Assembly (NCBI GenBank): GCA_002501065.1
Contig: DLRK01000121.1
Location: 1 to 47,148, forward strand
Reading direction: 5' to 3'
Length of the DNA: 47,148 bases
DNA from: Akkermansiaceae bacterium UBA7890
GTDB lineage: Bacteria > Verrucomicrobiota > Verrucomicrobiia > Verrucomicrobiales > Akkermansiaceae
Shown here: piece after piece, positions 16,188-24,766 of the stretch
Numbering within the stretch: position 1 is the stretch's first letter
How the letters are laid out: every line of letters begins with the position of its first letter
Made by a program: the position numbers and the translations under genes
The notes under the pieces: model-generated
The model's input: only the letters and a program-made list of their open reading frames with translations
The model's database searches: none
Told to the model about the DNA's origin: nothing

Positions 16188-16205
16188 CTCATCTGATCAG
16201 ATGAG
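16188..16205. promoter_or_regulatory. Perfect 18-base palindrome upstream of azurin
   Basis: CTCATCTGATCAGATGAG is fully self-complementary with no spacer, and lies 98 bases upstream of the azurin start and 23 bases beyond the uvrA stop. The absence of a loop and T run argues for a dimeric protein's binding site rather than a terminator, though it could also fold in the uvrA 3' end. Confidence 0.45.
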
Positions 16206-16227
16206 TTGACCCTGCTGGCGGAAAGAG

Positions 16228-19200
16228 TCAGGACTTCAGCGCGCTTCGAAGGAAGGGTGCGGTGCGTGAAACCTTTGAGGTGAGGATCTTCTCGGGAGGA
16301 CCCTGAGCCACAATGCGGCCCCCGGCATCGCCTGCCTCCGGACCCATGTCGATCATGTTGTCAGCTTCCGCCATGATGCCGGTGTGGTGTTCCACCACCA
16401 CGACGGTGTGCCCCTCGTCCACCAGACGGTGGAGCACATCAATGAGCTTCTTGACATCCTCCAGGTGGAGGCCGATGGAGGGTTCCTCGATGAGGTAGAG
16501 GTTGGCCTGCGGCTTCCGCGTCTTTACCGCAGTCCTGCTGATGCGTCCGCGGGTGAGTTCGGTGACGAGCTTGATGCGCTGCGCTTCGCCACCGGAGAGG
16601 GTGGGACTGGGCTGGCCGATCTGGAGGTAGCCCAGACCGGTGTCCTTCAGCAGAGAGAGCGTGCGGTGCAGTTTGCCGTGGGCGGAGAAAAATTCCGCTG
16701 CCTCGTCGATGGTCATGGCCAGGACGTCTCCAATGGATCGACCGTTGTAGCGAATCTCGAGAGTGGCGGGATTGTAGCGCTTTCCGTTGCAACCATCGCA
16801 GTGGGTCCAGGTGGAGGGGAGAAAGTCCATCTCGAGCTTGATGCGGCCGTTCCCCTTGCACTCGGGGCATTGTCCGCTCGAGTTGTTGAAGGAAAAACGC
16901 GAGGCCTCGAACCCTCGCAGGCGCGCCTCCGGCAGTTGGGCGAAGAGCTTGCGGATATCATCGAAGATCTTGACGTAGGTGGCGGGGCAGGAGCGGGAGG
17001 TCTTGCCAATGGGGGATTGGTCCACCTCGTAGCAGTGCCGGATCGATTTGATTCCGGAGGCCGTCTTCCAGGTTTTTTCGGCCCCGCGCTTGAAGAGCTC
17101 CGCGATCGTGCCGCGCATGAGAGAGGATTTCCCGCACCCTGAGATGCCGGTGATGACAGTCAGGCGCTGGAGCGGAATACGCACTTCGATGTTCCTGAGA
17201 TTGTTGAGGGTGCAGCCCTTCACCCGTAGCCAGCCCGTCCTGGCGGCGGCCTTGGGGAGGGGGCGGCGTTGCCCGCGGACGGGATGGATCAGGGGATGAG
17301 CGAGCGCTTGCCCGGTAATGGATTTCCTGAGTTTTCGGATTTTCCCCAGCGGCCCGGAAGCGATTACCTCACCGCCGTGTCGTCCGGCTCCGGGGCCGAG
17401 GTCGATGATGTGGTCGGCTCGCGCCATGGTCTCATCGTCATGCTCCACCACGAGGAGGGAATTCCCCTTGCCGCGGAGTGCTTCCAGGGTGTTGAGAAGC
17501 TTGTCGTTGTCGCGGGGGTGCAGGCCAATGGTGGGTTCGTCGAGAACGTAGAGGACGCCCCGCAGATTGGATCCGAGCTGGGCGGCCAGACGGATGCGCT
17601 GAGCCTCGCCGCCTGAGAGAGTTTTGGCCGAGCGGTCCAGCTGCAGGTAGCCCAGTCCCACCTCTTCCAGGAAGTGGAGGCGTTGAGCGATTTCGGGGAG
17701 AATGTCGCGGGCGATGGTGGCTTCCCGCCCGGTGAACCTGAAATCCTGCACCGTGGCAGCGGCCTTCGTTACCGGAAGGAGGGTGACATCCTGAATGGCG
17801 CGGCCCTGGATCCGAATGGCCCGGGACACTTCATTGAGTCGGGCACCCTCGCAGTCGGGACAGATCACCAGCTCCTCCTCGTCCGCGCGGTCGAGTTTGC
17901 GGTCGAACTCGATTTCAGCCTCCGTGATGGAGTTGTAGGGCTTGTTGTTCCGGCGGTCGAAGCGGTGGCGGGCCTTGGCGGTTTCTCCGTGGCCCCGGCA
18001 GGTTCTGCACCAGCCGCGGGGCGAATTGAATGAGAAATGGGCAGGATCAGGAGCCTCGAAGGAACGGCCGGTGACCGGACTGACCCGCGCCCTGGAGAAG
18101 GGGTGCAGACGCTTGTCACTATCGAGCACCCGCAGGGTGCCCTTTCCCAGTTGCAGGGCCCTGGCCACTGCTTCGCGGAGGCCGGAAAGACGAATGTTGG
18201 GTTTTGAAAGGTGGAGAACCAGGACATCGATATCGTGTTCCTTGAAGCGCTCCAATCGCTGGAATCCCTCTACCTCCTTCCACTGGTTGTCGACCAGAAG
18301 ACGGGTGTAGCCCTGACGTCCGGCCCAGGCCGCCACCTCGGTGTGGAACCCCTTTCGTCCGCGGATCACGGGAGCGAGGATGTCTACCGGACCCTTCTTC
18401 AACTGCATCCGGATAACGTCCACGATGGCGTCCTCGGTTTGTGGCACCACCGGTTCGCCGGACTCGGGGCAGTGCTGCGTTCCCAGCTTGGCATAGAGCA
18501 GGCGCAGGAAGTGATAGACCTCCGTAACGGTGGCGACGGTCGACTTGCCGCCCCCCTGTGAGATACGTTGTTCGATCGCAACCGTGGGCGGGAGGCCGGA
18601 AATGCGGTCGATGTCGGGCTTTTCCAGCTGTTCAGCGAACTGTCGCGCGTAGGGCGACATCGAATCGAGGAAGCGCCGTTGTCCCTCGGCGAAGATGATG
18701 TCGAAGGCCAGGGTGGATTTTCCACTTCCACTTAGTCCGGTGACGACCACGAACTTGTCGCGGGGGATGGTCACTTCGATGTTCTTCAGATTATGTTCCC
18801 GGGCACCGGAAATCTGGATGGCATTTCCGATGCTTCTTCCGGACCTGGAGCCTTGCTCGTCAAGCTGGTTGCCGGCGGGTGGCCCGGGGACGTGCGCGTC
18901 GGCGGGATTGAGGAGAGGGGCGAGGTAGCGAGCCGTCTCGGTGTCTGTTGTGACGATCTCCTCGGGGGTTCCGGTGGCGATGATTCTTCCTCCGTCTGCG
19001 CCGGCACCGGGACCGACGTCGATCAGGTGATCGGCACACTTGATGACGTCCAGGTTGTGCTCGATGACGAGGAGGGAATGGCCGGCTTCGACCAGGCGCT
19101 GGAAGACGGCGAGGAGCTTTTCGATGTCACCGAAATGCAGACCGGTGGTGGGTTCGTCGAGGATGAGAAGCTCGGCCTGCGCCTTCCGGCGGGAGAGGGC

Positions 19201-21858
19201 CTGCATGAGGATGGTACACAGTTTGAGTCGCTGGGCCTCCCCGCCGGAGAGCGTGTTGAGGGGTTGTCCAAGGCGAAGGTAGCCGAGGCCGAGATCCTCG
19301 AGTGGTCGCAGGGCGGAAAGGATCCTGGTCTTGAGCCGTGCCTCGGTGGTGGTCGCCCGCCTGGCAGTCTCCGCCGCTCCCCGCCCGAAGAAGCACAGCG
19401 CTTCAGTCACGGTGAGGGAAAGGACCTCCGCGATGGTCTTGCCTTCGAAGCGAATCCCGAGTGCGGATTGGTTGTAGCGCGAACCGCTGCATTCGGGGCA
19501 GGTGAGATAAAGGTCGGAGAGGAACTGCATTTCGACCTTCTCAAAGCCGTTGCCCCCGCAGCGTTCACAACGGCCTGCTCCGGAGTTGAAGGAGAAGTAT
19601 CCCGGTTTTGCCGCGGCGAGCTGGCCATCCGGGCTCCTGGCGAAGAGCTGCCGCACGAGGTCGAAGGCACCCAGGTAGACGACAGGGGTGGAGCGTGGCG
19701 TGCGGGAAAGCGGACTCTGGTCCACAATTTTCACAGCGGCGAGCTGCTCGGTTCCGGTAAGGGAGCGCAGGGGTGCCGGTTCGTCCTGGCTCTCTAGGCA
19801 CAGGGCCGCCGCCAGATTCTGATAGAGGACATCGTGGACCAGGGTCGACTTGCCCGAGCCGGAGACCCCTGTCACGCAGGCGAAGACTCCGAGCGGGATG
19901 TCGGCATTCAGCTTGAGGAGATTGTGACGGGACGCACCCCGGATCTTGAGGTAACCGGAGGGGGCGCGACGGTCGGAAGGAACGGGGATTGACTGCTGTC
20001 CCAGCAGGTAGGGAAGGGTGGAACTCTGCGGGCAGGTCTTGAGAGCGCCTGAATGGAAGGCCTGGCTCCTTGTGAGAGCGGCCACGATTTCACCTCCGTG
20101 TTCACCCGCACCCGGACCGAGATCGAGCAGGTGATCGGCCGCCCGCATGACGGCTTCCTCATGTTCGACCACCAGAAGGGTATTGCCCTTGTCGCGCAGG
20201 CCGTGCATGACGGAGACGAGCGCCCCGATGTCGCGGGCGTGCAGGCCGACAGTCGGTTCGTCGAGAACAAAGAGCGTGTTGGTGAGCGACGCGCCGAGGC
20301 AGCTGGTGAGATTGACCCGTTCAATCTCGCCGCCGGAGAGGGTGCGGGTGGCACGGTCAAGGGTAAGGTAACCGAGCCCCACTTCGCAGAGGTAGCGCAG
20401 GCGGTTGGTGATCTCGGAGAGGACGAGCTTGGTCGTCCGGTCGGTGCTGGAACTTCGATCGTGAATCCTGTGGGGCAGCTCGAGGACCCATTCGTGAAGA
20501 TGGGCGACTGGATGTCGCCAGAGATCGGGAAGGGTGCAGCCATCGATCTGGAAGCAGAGGGCCTCGGGTTGCAGGCGTGCACCGCGGCAGCTGCCACAGG
20601 TCGTGTAAGAGCGGTAGCGGCTCAGAAAGACGCGGACATGCATCTTGTAGGCGCGGCCCTCCATCCACTCAAAAAATCCCTTCACCCCATACCATTCGTT
20701 GCTCTCCCATGCGTCTTCCGGATCATCGCGCTCTCCGTAGAGAACCCAGTTCTGTTCCTCCTCCCTCAGGTCGGAGAAGGGGCAGTCGAGGTCGAGGCCA
20801 CGCCGCGCGCCGTGCAACTCAAGGTCCCGCTGGCACTCTTCTCCGCGCTCGCTCTGGAAAGGTTTCACGCAGCCTTCGTGGATGGAACGGTGGCGATCGG
20901 GAATGGCCTTGGCGAGGTCAATGCCGATGACGCGTCCGAAGCCGCGACAATCAGGACAGGCCCCCATCGGGTTGTTGAAAGTGAAGAGGGAAGGGGTGGG
21001 AGGGCGGGCGGTGAATCCGGTGACGGGGTTGGCCCAGTTGGTGGAGAAGGGACGGGGTTGGCTCCCTTCCTCCGAGTCGGCGATGCTGCAGGCGCCCCTG
21101 CCCAGATCGAGAGAGCGCTCAAGTGCCTCCAGGAGGCGTTGCCGGTTGGCCTTGCTGATCCTGAGGCGATCCTGGATGACCTGCACCTGGGAAGGCAGGA
21201 GGGCAAATCCCGCCTCCTCCGGAGAGTCTGTCCGGATCACCCGGCCGTTGAGGTGGATGCGGAGGTATCCCTGCTGCTGAAGAAAGACGAAGAACTCTTC
21301 CAGCTCGGTCTCCGGGGGGACGGGAACAGGGAAGAGGACCAGGGCCTGCCGGTCGGAAAGATTCTCGAAACACCATGCCGAGATCGAGTCGCTGGTGTCG
21401 GGCCGGATGAGATCGCCGTTGGAGGGATCGATGGCATGGGCACAGCGCGCATAGAGCAGCTTGAGGTAGTCATTGATCTCGGTGATGGTGCCTACCGTCG
21501 AGCGGGTGGTCCGCACGTTGTTCTTCTGCTCGATCGCGATGGCGGGCGGGATGCCTTCGATACGATCGACAGCGGGTTTGTCCATGCGGTCGAAGAACTG
21601 GCGCACGTAGGGAGAAAAGGTCTCCACGTAGCGTCGCTGGCCTTCCGCGTAGAGGGTCTGGAAGGCGAGGGAGGATTTGCCGGAGCCGGAAGGGCCGGTC
21701 ACCACCGTGAGCTTGCCGAGGGGGATATCGAGGTCGAGCCCCTTGAGGTTGTTCTGTCGTGCGCCCCGGACGACGATCACCTCCTTCTGTTTCACCTTCC
21801 GGGGCCCGGCCCGGCGGCGATGTGGAGAAGCGGCGGGGCGTTTCTTGGCAGGGGGCAC
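16228..21858 (-). CDS. uvrA: Double-length excinuclease subunit UvrA (tandem fusion)
   Basis: 1876 residues, about twice a normal UvrA. UvrA dimers scan DNA for bulky lesions and load UvrB. Two UvrA-like modules lie in line: about residues 1-1000 and about 1015-1876. There are four Walker A motifs, GPSGSGKS (55-62), GVSGSGKS (about 664), GLSGSGKS (about 1041) and GISGCGKS (about 1573). There are four LSGGE signatures (about 507, 870, 1414, 1754). Zinc-binding CxxC pairs occur in each module (CPDCRG, CERCGG, CRTCRG, CPECKG). One chain could therefore fold as a pseudo-dimer. Chlamydial UvrA has the same duplicated form. It starts with GTG at 21858; the N-terminus is Lys/Arg/Pro-rich. The two modules are not identical, so the fusion is old and not an assembly repeat. 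Confidence 0.95.
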   Translation of the reverse strand: MPPAKKRPAASPHRRRAGPRKVKQKEVIVVRGARQNNLKGLDLDIPLGKLTVVTGPSGSGKSSLAFQTLYAEGQRRYVETFSPYVRQFFDRMDKPAVDRIEGIPPAIAIEQKNNVRTTRSTVGTITEINDYLKLLYARCAHAIDPSNGDLIRPDTSDSISAWCFENLSDRQALVLFPVPVPPETELEEFFVFLQQQGYLRIHLNGRVIRTDSPEEAGFALLPSQVQVIQDRLRISKANRQRLLEALERSLDLGRGACSIADSEEGSQPRPFSTNWANPVTGFTARPPTPSLFTFNNPMGACPDCRGFGRVIGIDLAKAIPDRHRSIHEGCVKPFQSERGEECQRDLELHGARRGLDLDCPFSDLREEEQNWVLYGERDDPEDAWESNEWYGVKGFFEWMEGRAYKMHVRVFLSRYRSYTTCGSCRGARLQPEALCFQIDGCTLPDLWRHPVAHLHEWVLELPHRIHDRSSSTDRTTKLVLSEITNRLRYLCEVGLGYLTLDRATRTLSGGEIERVNLTSCLGASLTNTLFVLDEPTVGLHARDIGALVSVMHGLRDKGNTLLVVEHEEAVMRAADHLLDLGPGAGEHGGEIVAALTRSQAFHSGALKTCPQSSTLPYLLGQQSIPVPSDRRAPSGYLKIRGASRHNLLKLNADIPLGVFACVTGVSGSGKSTLVHDVLYQNLAAALCLESQDEPAPLRSLTGTEQLAAVKIVDQSPLSRTPRSTPVVYLGAFDLVRQLFARSPDGQLAAAKPGYFSFNSGAGRCERCGGNGFEKVEMQFLSDLYLTCPECSGSRYNQSALGIRFEGKTIAEVLSLTVTEALCFFGRGAAETARRATTTEARLKTRILSALRPLEDLGLGYLRLGQPLNTLSGGEAQRLKLCTILMQALSRRKAQAELLILDEPTTGLHFGDIEKLLAVFQRLVEAGHSLLVIEHNLDVIKCADHLIDVGPGAGADGGRIIATGTPEEIVTTDTETARYLAPLLNPADAHVPGPPAGNQLDEQGSRSGRSIGNAIQISGAREHNLKNIEVTIPRDKFVVVTGLSGSGKSTLAFDIIFAEGQRRFLDSMSPYARQFAEQLEKPDIDRISGLPPTVAIEQRISQGGGKSTVATVTEVYHFLRLLYAKLGTQHCPESGEPVVPQTEDAIVDVIRMQLKKGPVDILAPVIRGRKGFHTEVAAWAGRQGYTRLLVDNQWKEVEGFQRLERFKEHDIDVLVLHLSKPNIRLSGLREAVARALQLGKGTLRVLDSDKRLHPFSRARVSPVTGRSFEAPDPAHFSFNSPRGWCRTCRGHGETAKARHRFDRRNNKPYNSITEAEIEFDRKLDRADEEELVICPDCEGARLNEVSRAIRIQGRAIQDVTLLPVTKAAATVQDFRFTGREATIARDILPEIAQRLHFLEEVGLGYLQLDRSAKTLSGGEAQRIRLAAQLGSNLRGVLYVLDEPTIGLHPRDNDKLLNTLEALRGKGNSLLVVEHDDETMARADHIIDLGPGAGRHGGEVIASGPLGKIRKLRKSITGQALAHPLIHPVRGQRRPLPKAAARTGWLRVKGCTLNNLRNIEVRIPLQRLTVITGISGCGKSSLMRGTIAELFKRGAEKTWKTASGIKSIRHCYEVDQSPIGKTSRSCPATYVKIFDDIRKLFAQLPEARLRGFEASRFSFNNSSGQCPECKGNGRIKLEMDFLPSTWTHCDGCNGKRYNPATLEIRYNGRSIGDVLAMTIDEAAEFFSAHGKLHRTLSLLKDTGLGYLQIGQPSPTLSGGEAQRIKLVTELTRGRISRTAVKTRKPQANLYLIEEPSIGLHLEDVKKLIDVLHRLVDEGHTVVVVEHHTGIMAEADNMIDMGPEAGDAGGRIVAQGPPEKILTSKVSRTAPFLRSALKS

Positions 21859-21995
21859 GGGCTGAGCTTAGAGAGCTTAGAGAGCTCTTGGCCAGTCCAT
21901 TGGCCCTGCGGCAATCCCAGATCGCCCCCGGCGGGGAACGAGAAGAGGGATCGATCACCTCCTTCTGGCGGCGCGTGGCGAGCAGACCGGCAGCC

Positions 21996-24641
21996 TCACT
22001 GATCGTCGTCGTCCGGGTCCTCCTCCAGTCCTTCAGGAACTTCGGGGAATTCGCGGCCAAGAATGGCGAGAAAGTAGGCCTTCTCGGCGGCCGCAGTGAC
22101 CTCGCGGGCGAGGTAAGCCGCTCCCTCACGGTCTCCCTGTGCCTGGCGCCGCCGGGCCTCTTTGCCGACTTGGGCACGGTAGCGCTCCTGGGCGCTTTCA
22201 AAATCAGCTTCGTATTCGGCCCAGATCTGATTCTGCTTGTCTAGAGCCTTCTCGTGTTCCTTTTCGAGGTCGCCACTGACCCATCTGGGCAAGTCAAGGG
22301 CAGCGGGAAGCTCACCTTTCTCCTTCATCCCGTCGGTGATGCCATCAATGAATCTCTCCGCCTCCCGGCTGAAGCGGCGGGCTGAGCTCGTCTCGCTTTC
22401 CATTTCGTCGATAAAATCCTTGAGGTTCTTGTCGTGGCGCCGCTTCCAGCGGTCATGGGAAGCTTCTTCCCGGTCGCGAAAGAGCTGGCGCAATTTGACC
22501 AGCCAGTCCTCGACTCCGGCCGGCCGGTTCTTTTCCCCGGCCCCCGGCATGTTTCGACGGGAGGGGGCCGACCACTCCACGAGAAAGTAACCGGCCTCCT
22601 TGGGCTCTCCCGCCACGTTCCGGTAGCCGAACTCGCGGTCTTCCCCCCGCCAGAGTTGCAGGGTTTTCAGGGAGCTGGTTCCCTCGCCGGGCTGACCGGG
22701 TGCCCAGGTGATGAAATCGAAACGTTCGCCCGTCACGAAGGTCCAGATGGGAGTGGCTACGCCCTTCTGGCTGCCTCCGATCCAGCAGCCGTCCCCTTCT
22801 TCCAGCAACTTCTGCATGGATTCGATGATCCAGGTCGCTTCCGCGTTGTTGGAGGGAACCGCGAGGTGTCCCCCGGAGGCCTGGGCCATATTGTAGGCAT
22901 CCCTCCAGGAGACTGATTCGGGAACCACCAGGAAGCGCGAACCGTTGATGTTCTGCGTTCCGGCGGGAAAGATGGGCTGCTTGGCCTTGAGGGAGGCGGC
23001 GACCCGCTCAAGTTGCCGGGCAATTGATCCTTCATTGTCTCCCTGGCCCCACTGCAGCAGGAAGGGGAGATTGCGCGAAGCGGCAAAGTCGTCCAGGGAG
23101 TGGTCGGGAAGGAGCGCGGCGTAGTCCTGGCCACCGTCGGGGGAGCTGCTTTCGTCGGGCTGGCCCGCCGCCCAGAGATCCTTTCCGGGAGCCTCTCCGT
23201 TGACCCAGTACCACTTTCCTTCCATACCGGAGTCCGAGAGACCAATCCACGCAGGGCTGCCGATTTTCAGCTCGGAAACGGCCCAGGAGAGATCGTCCTT
23301 GGCCGGCAGGGTCGCCAGCTGCGCTCCGTGGCCCTCTGCGAAGTAGGAGGCCGCCTGCCAGGGGAGAGCCTCGGTCACGAGAAGAAAGTGCGAGTCCCCC
23401 CGCTTGACGGCTCCCTTGGGCAGCTCGGACAAATCACCTGCCTTCAGCCTGGCCTTGAGCCGGGCCAGGGCCTGGCTCGTGCTTTCGACCGGCTCAGGCT
23501 TGGGAGGCTCCGGATCCGCGGGCCTGGGAGCAGGTTTTTCCTCCTTTTCCTGCGGGGTTTTCGTGACGCTGGAGGGCCTCGGCTTGGGCTGGGAGAGGGG
23601 TTGCTCGAGGGAATCGGTAACCTCACTGCGCTCCTTTCCCTTGCCGGAGCCAAGCAGGATGAACCCGATCACTCCGAGAACACCCAGGACAACGAGGATG
23701 CCGACTACCGGGATCGATTGTGACCTCGCCGGGGGGCTGAGGGCCGGGGTAACCGGGCGCACGCCCATCGGGGAGGCTCCCGGAGTGGGAGTGGAGGGCG
23801 GGGTCGGCTTGGGGCGGCGCAGGACCGGCTTCTTGATATTTTCGCCCAGCTCATCCAGTTCTTTGGCCAGTTTCTCGGCGTCCGCATAGCGCATTTTGCG
23901 GGAGGGATGTGTGGCTCGGCGGATGATCGCGTCGAACTCCGGGCGGCACTGGACTACCGCCGATGGTGGTTGCCAGGTCTCGGTGGGAACTTGGGCCGTG
24001 AGTAGTTCGTAGAGGAGAACTCCCACCGCAAAGATATCCGCCCGCTGGTCAACCTCGCCGGGATCGTTGACCACTTCCGGCGCGCTGTAGCCAGGGGTTC
24101 CCCACACGATTTCATCCGGGTTATGTCCTTCGCCCACCGGGCGGGCCAATCCGAAGTCCCCGATCTTCGGGACGGCTCCCGGGCCAAGGAGGATATTGCC
24201 GGGCTTGATGTCACGGTGCAGGATGCCGTGCTGGTGAGCATGAGCCAGTCCGTGCGAAATGCCGGCCACCAGCCGGGCCGCTTCCTCCTGATCGATGGTT
24301 TTGCCGTGGGCGGAATGGAACAGGGACTTTCCCTCTACCAGCTCCATGATGATGTAGAGCATCCCATCCGCATCCCCGAAGTCGTAGACCCCAATCAGGT
24401 TGGGATGGTTGAGGCGGGCCATCGATTTGGCTTCCGACTCAAAGCTGGTCCGGAATTGCGGATCCGCCCCGAACTGGCGCGGCAGAATCTTGATTGCGAC
24501 CGGGCGATCGAGGGAGACCTGCCGGGCAGCGTAGACCGCTCCCATTCCCCCCTGAGCGATGAACGCAGTGATCTCGTAGGCCGGGAAGTGCGGCTGCAGC
24601 TCCTCGATACTGGGAGCATGGAATTCGAGATCTGGGGACAT
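21996..24641 (-). CDS. Membrane Ser/Thr kinase with two C-type-lectin-like domains (copy 1)
   Basis: 881 residues from MSPDLEFHAP, chosen to match the N-terminus of its neighbour. The Hanks-type kinase domain (about 22-270) is intact: GGMGAVY loop, Lys51 in VAIK, HRDIKPGN (142-149) and DFG (162-164). A proline-rich linker and one membrane helix (about 309-331) follow. Outside the cell are two lectin-like units, about 430-570 and 590-735, shown by AWIGLSDSG..WYWVNGE and CWIGGSQKG..WTFVTGERF..WAPGQPGEG. Each has a FLxxEW/LQW-type end strand. A charged helical tail (about 750-881) ends in an acidic run. The lectin units have almost no cysteines, unlike animal C-type lectins. The ligand is unknown. 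Confidence 0.88.
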   Translation of the reverse strand: MSPDLEFHAPSIEELQPHFPAYEITAFIAQGGMGAVYAARQVSLDRPVAIKILPRQFGADPQFRTSFESEAKSMARLNHPNLIGVYDFGDADGMLYIIMELVEGKSLFHSAHGKTIDQEEAARLVAGISHGLAHAHQHGILHRDIKPGNILLGPGAVPKIGDFGLARPVGEGHNPDEIVWGTPGYSAPEVVNDPGEVDQRADIFAVGVLLYELLTAQVPTETWQPPSAVVQCRPEFDAIIRRATHPSRKMRYADAEKLAKELDELGENIKKPVLRRPKPTPPSTPTPGASPMGVRPVTPALSPPARSQSIPVVGILVVLGVLGVIGFILLGSGKGKERSEVTDSLEQPLSQPKPRPSSVTKTPQEKEEKPAPRPADPEPPKPEPVESTSQALARLKARLKAGDLSELPKGAVKRGDSHFLLVTEALPWQAASYFAEGHGAQLATLPAKDDLSWAVSELKIGSPAWIGLSDSGMEGKWYWVNGEAPGKDLWAAGQPDESSSPDGGQDYAALLPDHSLDDFAASRNLPFLLQWGQGDNEGSIARQLERVAASLKAKQPIFPAGTQNINGSRFLVVPESVSWRDAYNMAQASGGHLAVPSNNAEATWIIESMQKLLEEGDGCWIGGSQKGVATPIWTFVTGERFDFITWAPGQPGEGTSSLKTLQLWRGEDREFGYRNVAGEPKEAGYFLVEWSAPSRRNMPGAGEKNRPAGVEDWLVKLRQLFRDREEASHDRWKRRHDKNLKDFIDEMESETSSARRFSREAERFIDGITDGMKEKGELPAALDLPRWVSGDLEKEHEKALDKQNQIWAEYEADFESAQERYRAQVGKEARRRQAQGDREGAAYLAREVTAAAEKAYFLAILGREFPEVPEGLEEDPDDDDQ

Positions 24642-24737
24642 GGGGGGAATGAACACGCAATTGTGCCCTTCATTGCGTGCATGCGCAAGCGCGGGAACCC
24701 GGCTTTGGGGGGCAGGTAAGCGGCGTAAAGGCCCGGT

Positions 24738-24761
24738 CCCGGATCGCATCCGGGCGTTTTT
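24738..24761 (+). terminator. Hairpin with T run on the strand opposite the kinases
   Basis: CCCGGAT (24738-24744) and ATCCGGG (24748-24754) form a stem followed by CGTTTTT on the forward strand, although both flanking genes are leftward. It could block antisense transcription; in leftward RNA the stem still forms but without a T run. Confidence 0.3.
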
Positions 24762-24766
24762 GCGCC

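Noticed and set aside
21865..21886. 9-base repeat AGCTTAGAG (two copies plus a partial) upstream of uvrA
   Set aside because: Too short and too few copies to distinguish from chance low complexity; no SOS-box-like sequence recognised there.
20053..22002. Rightward 649-codon open frame opposite uvrA
   Set aside because: It mirrors the codon structure of uvrA on the other strand, has no domain or signal features, and the uvrA reading is unambiguous.
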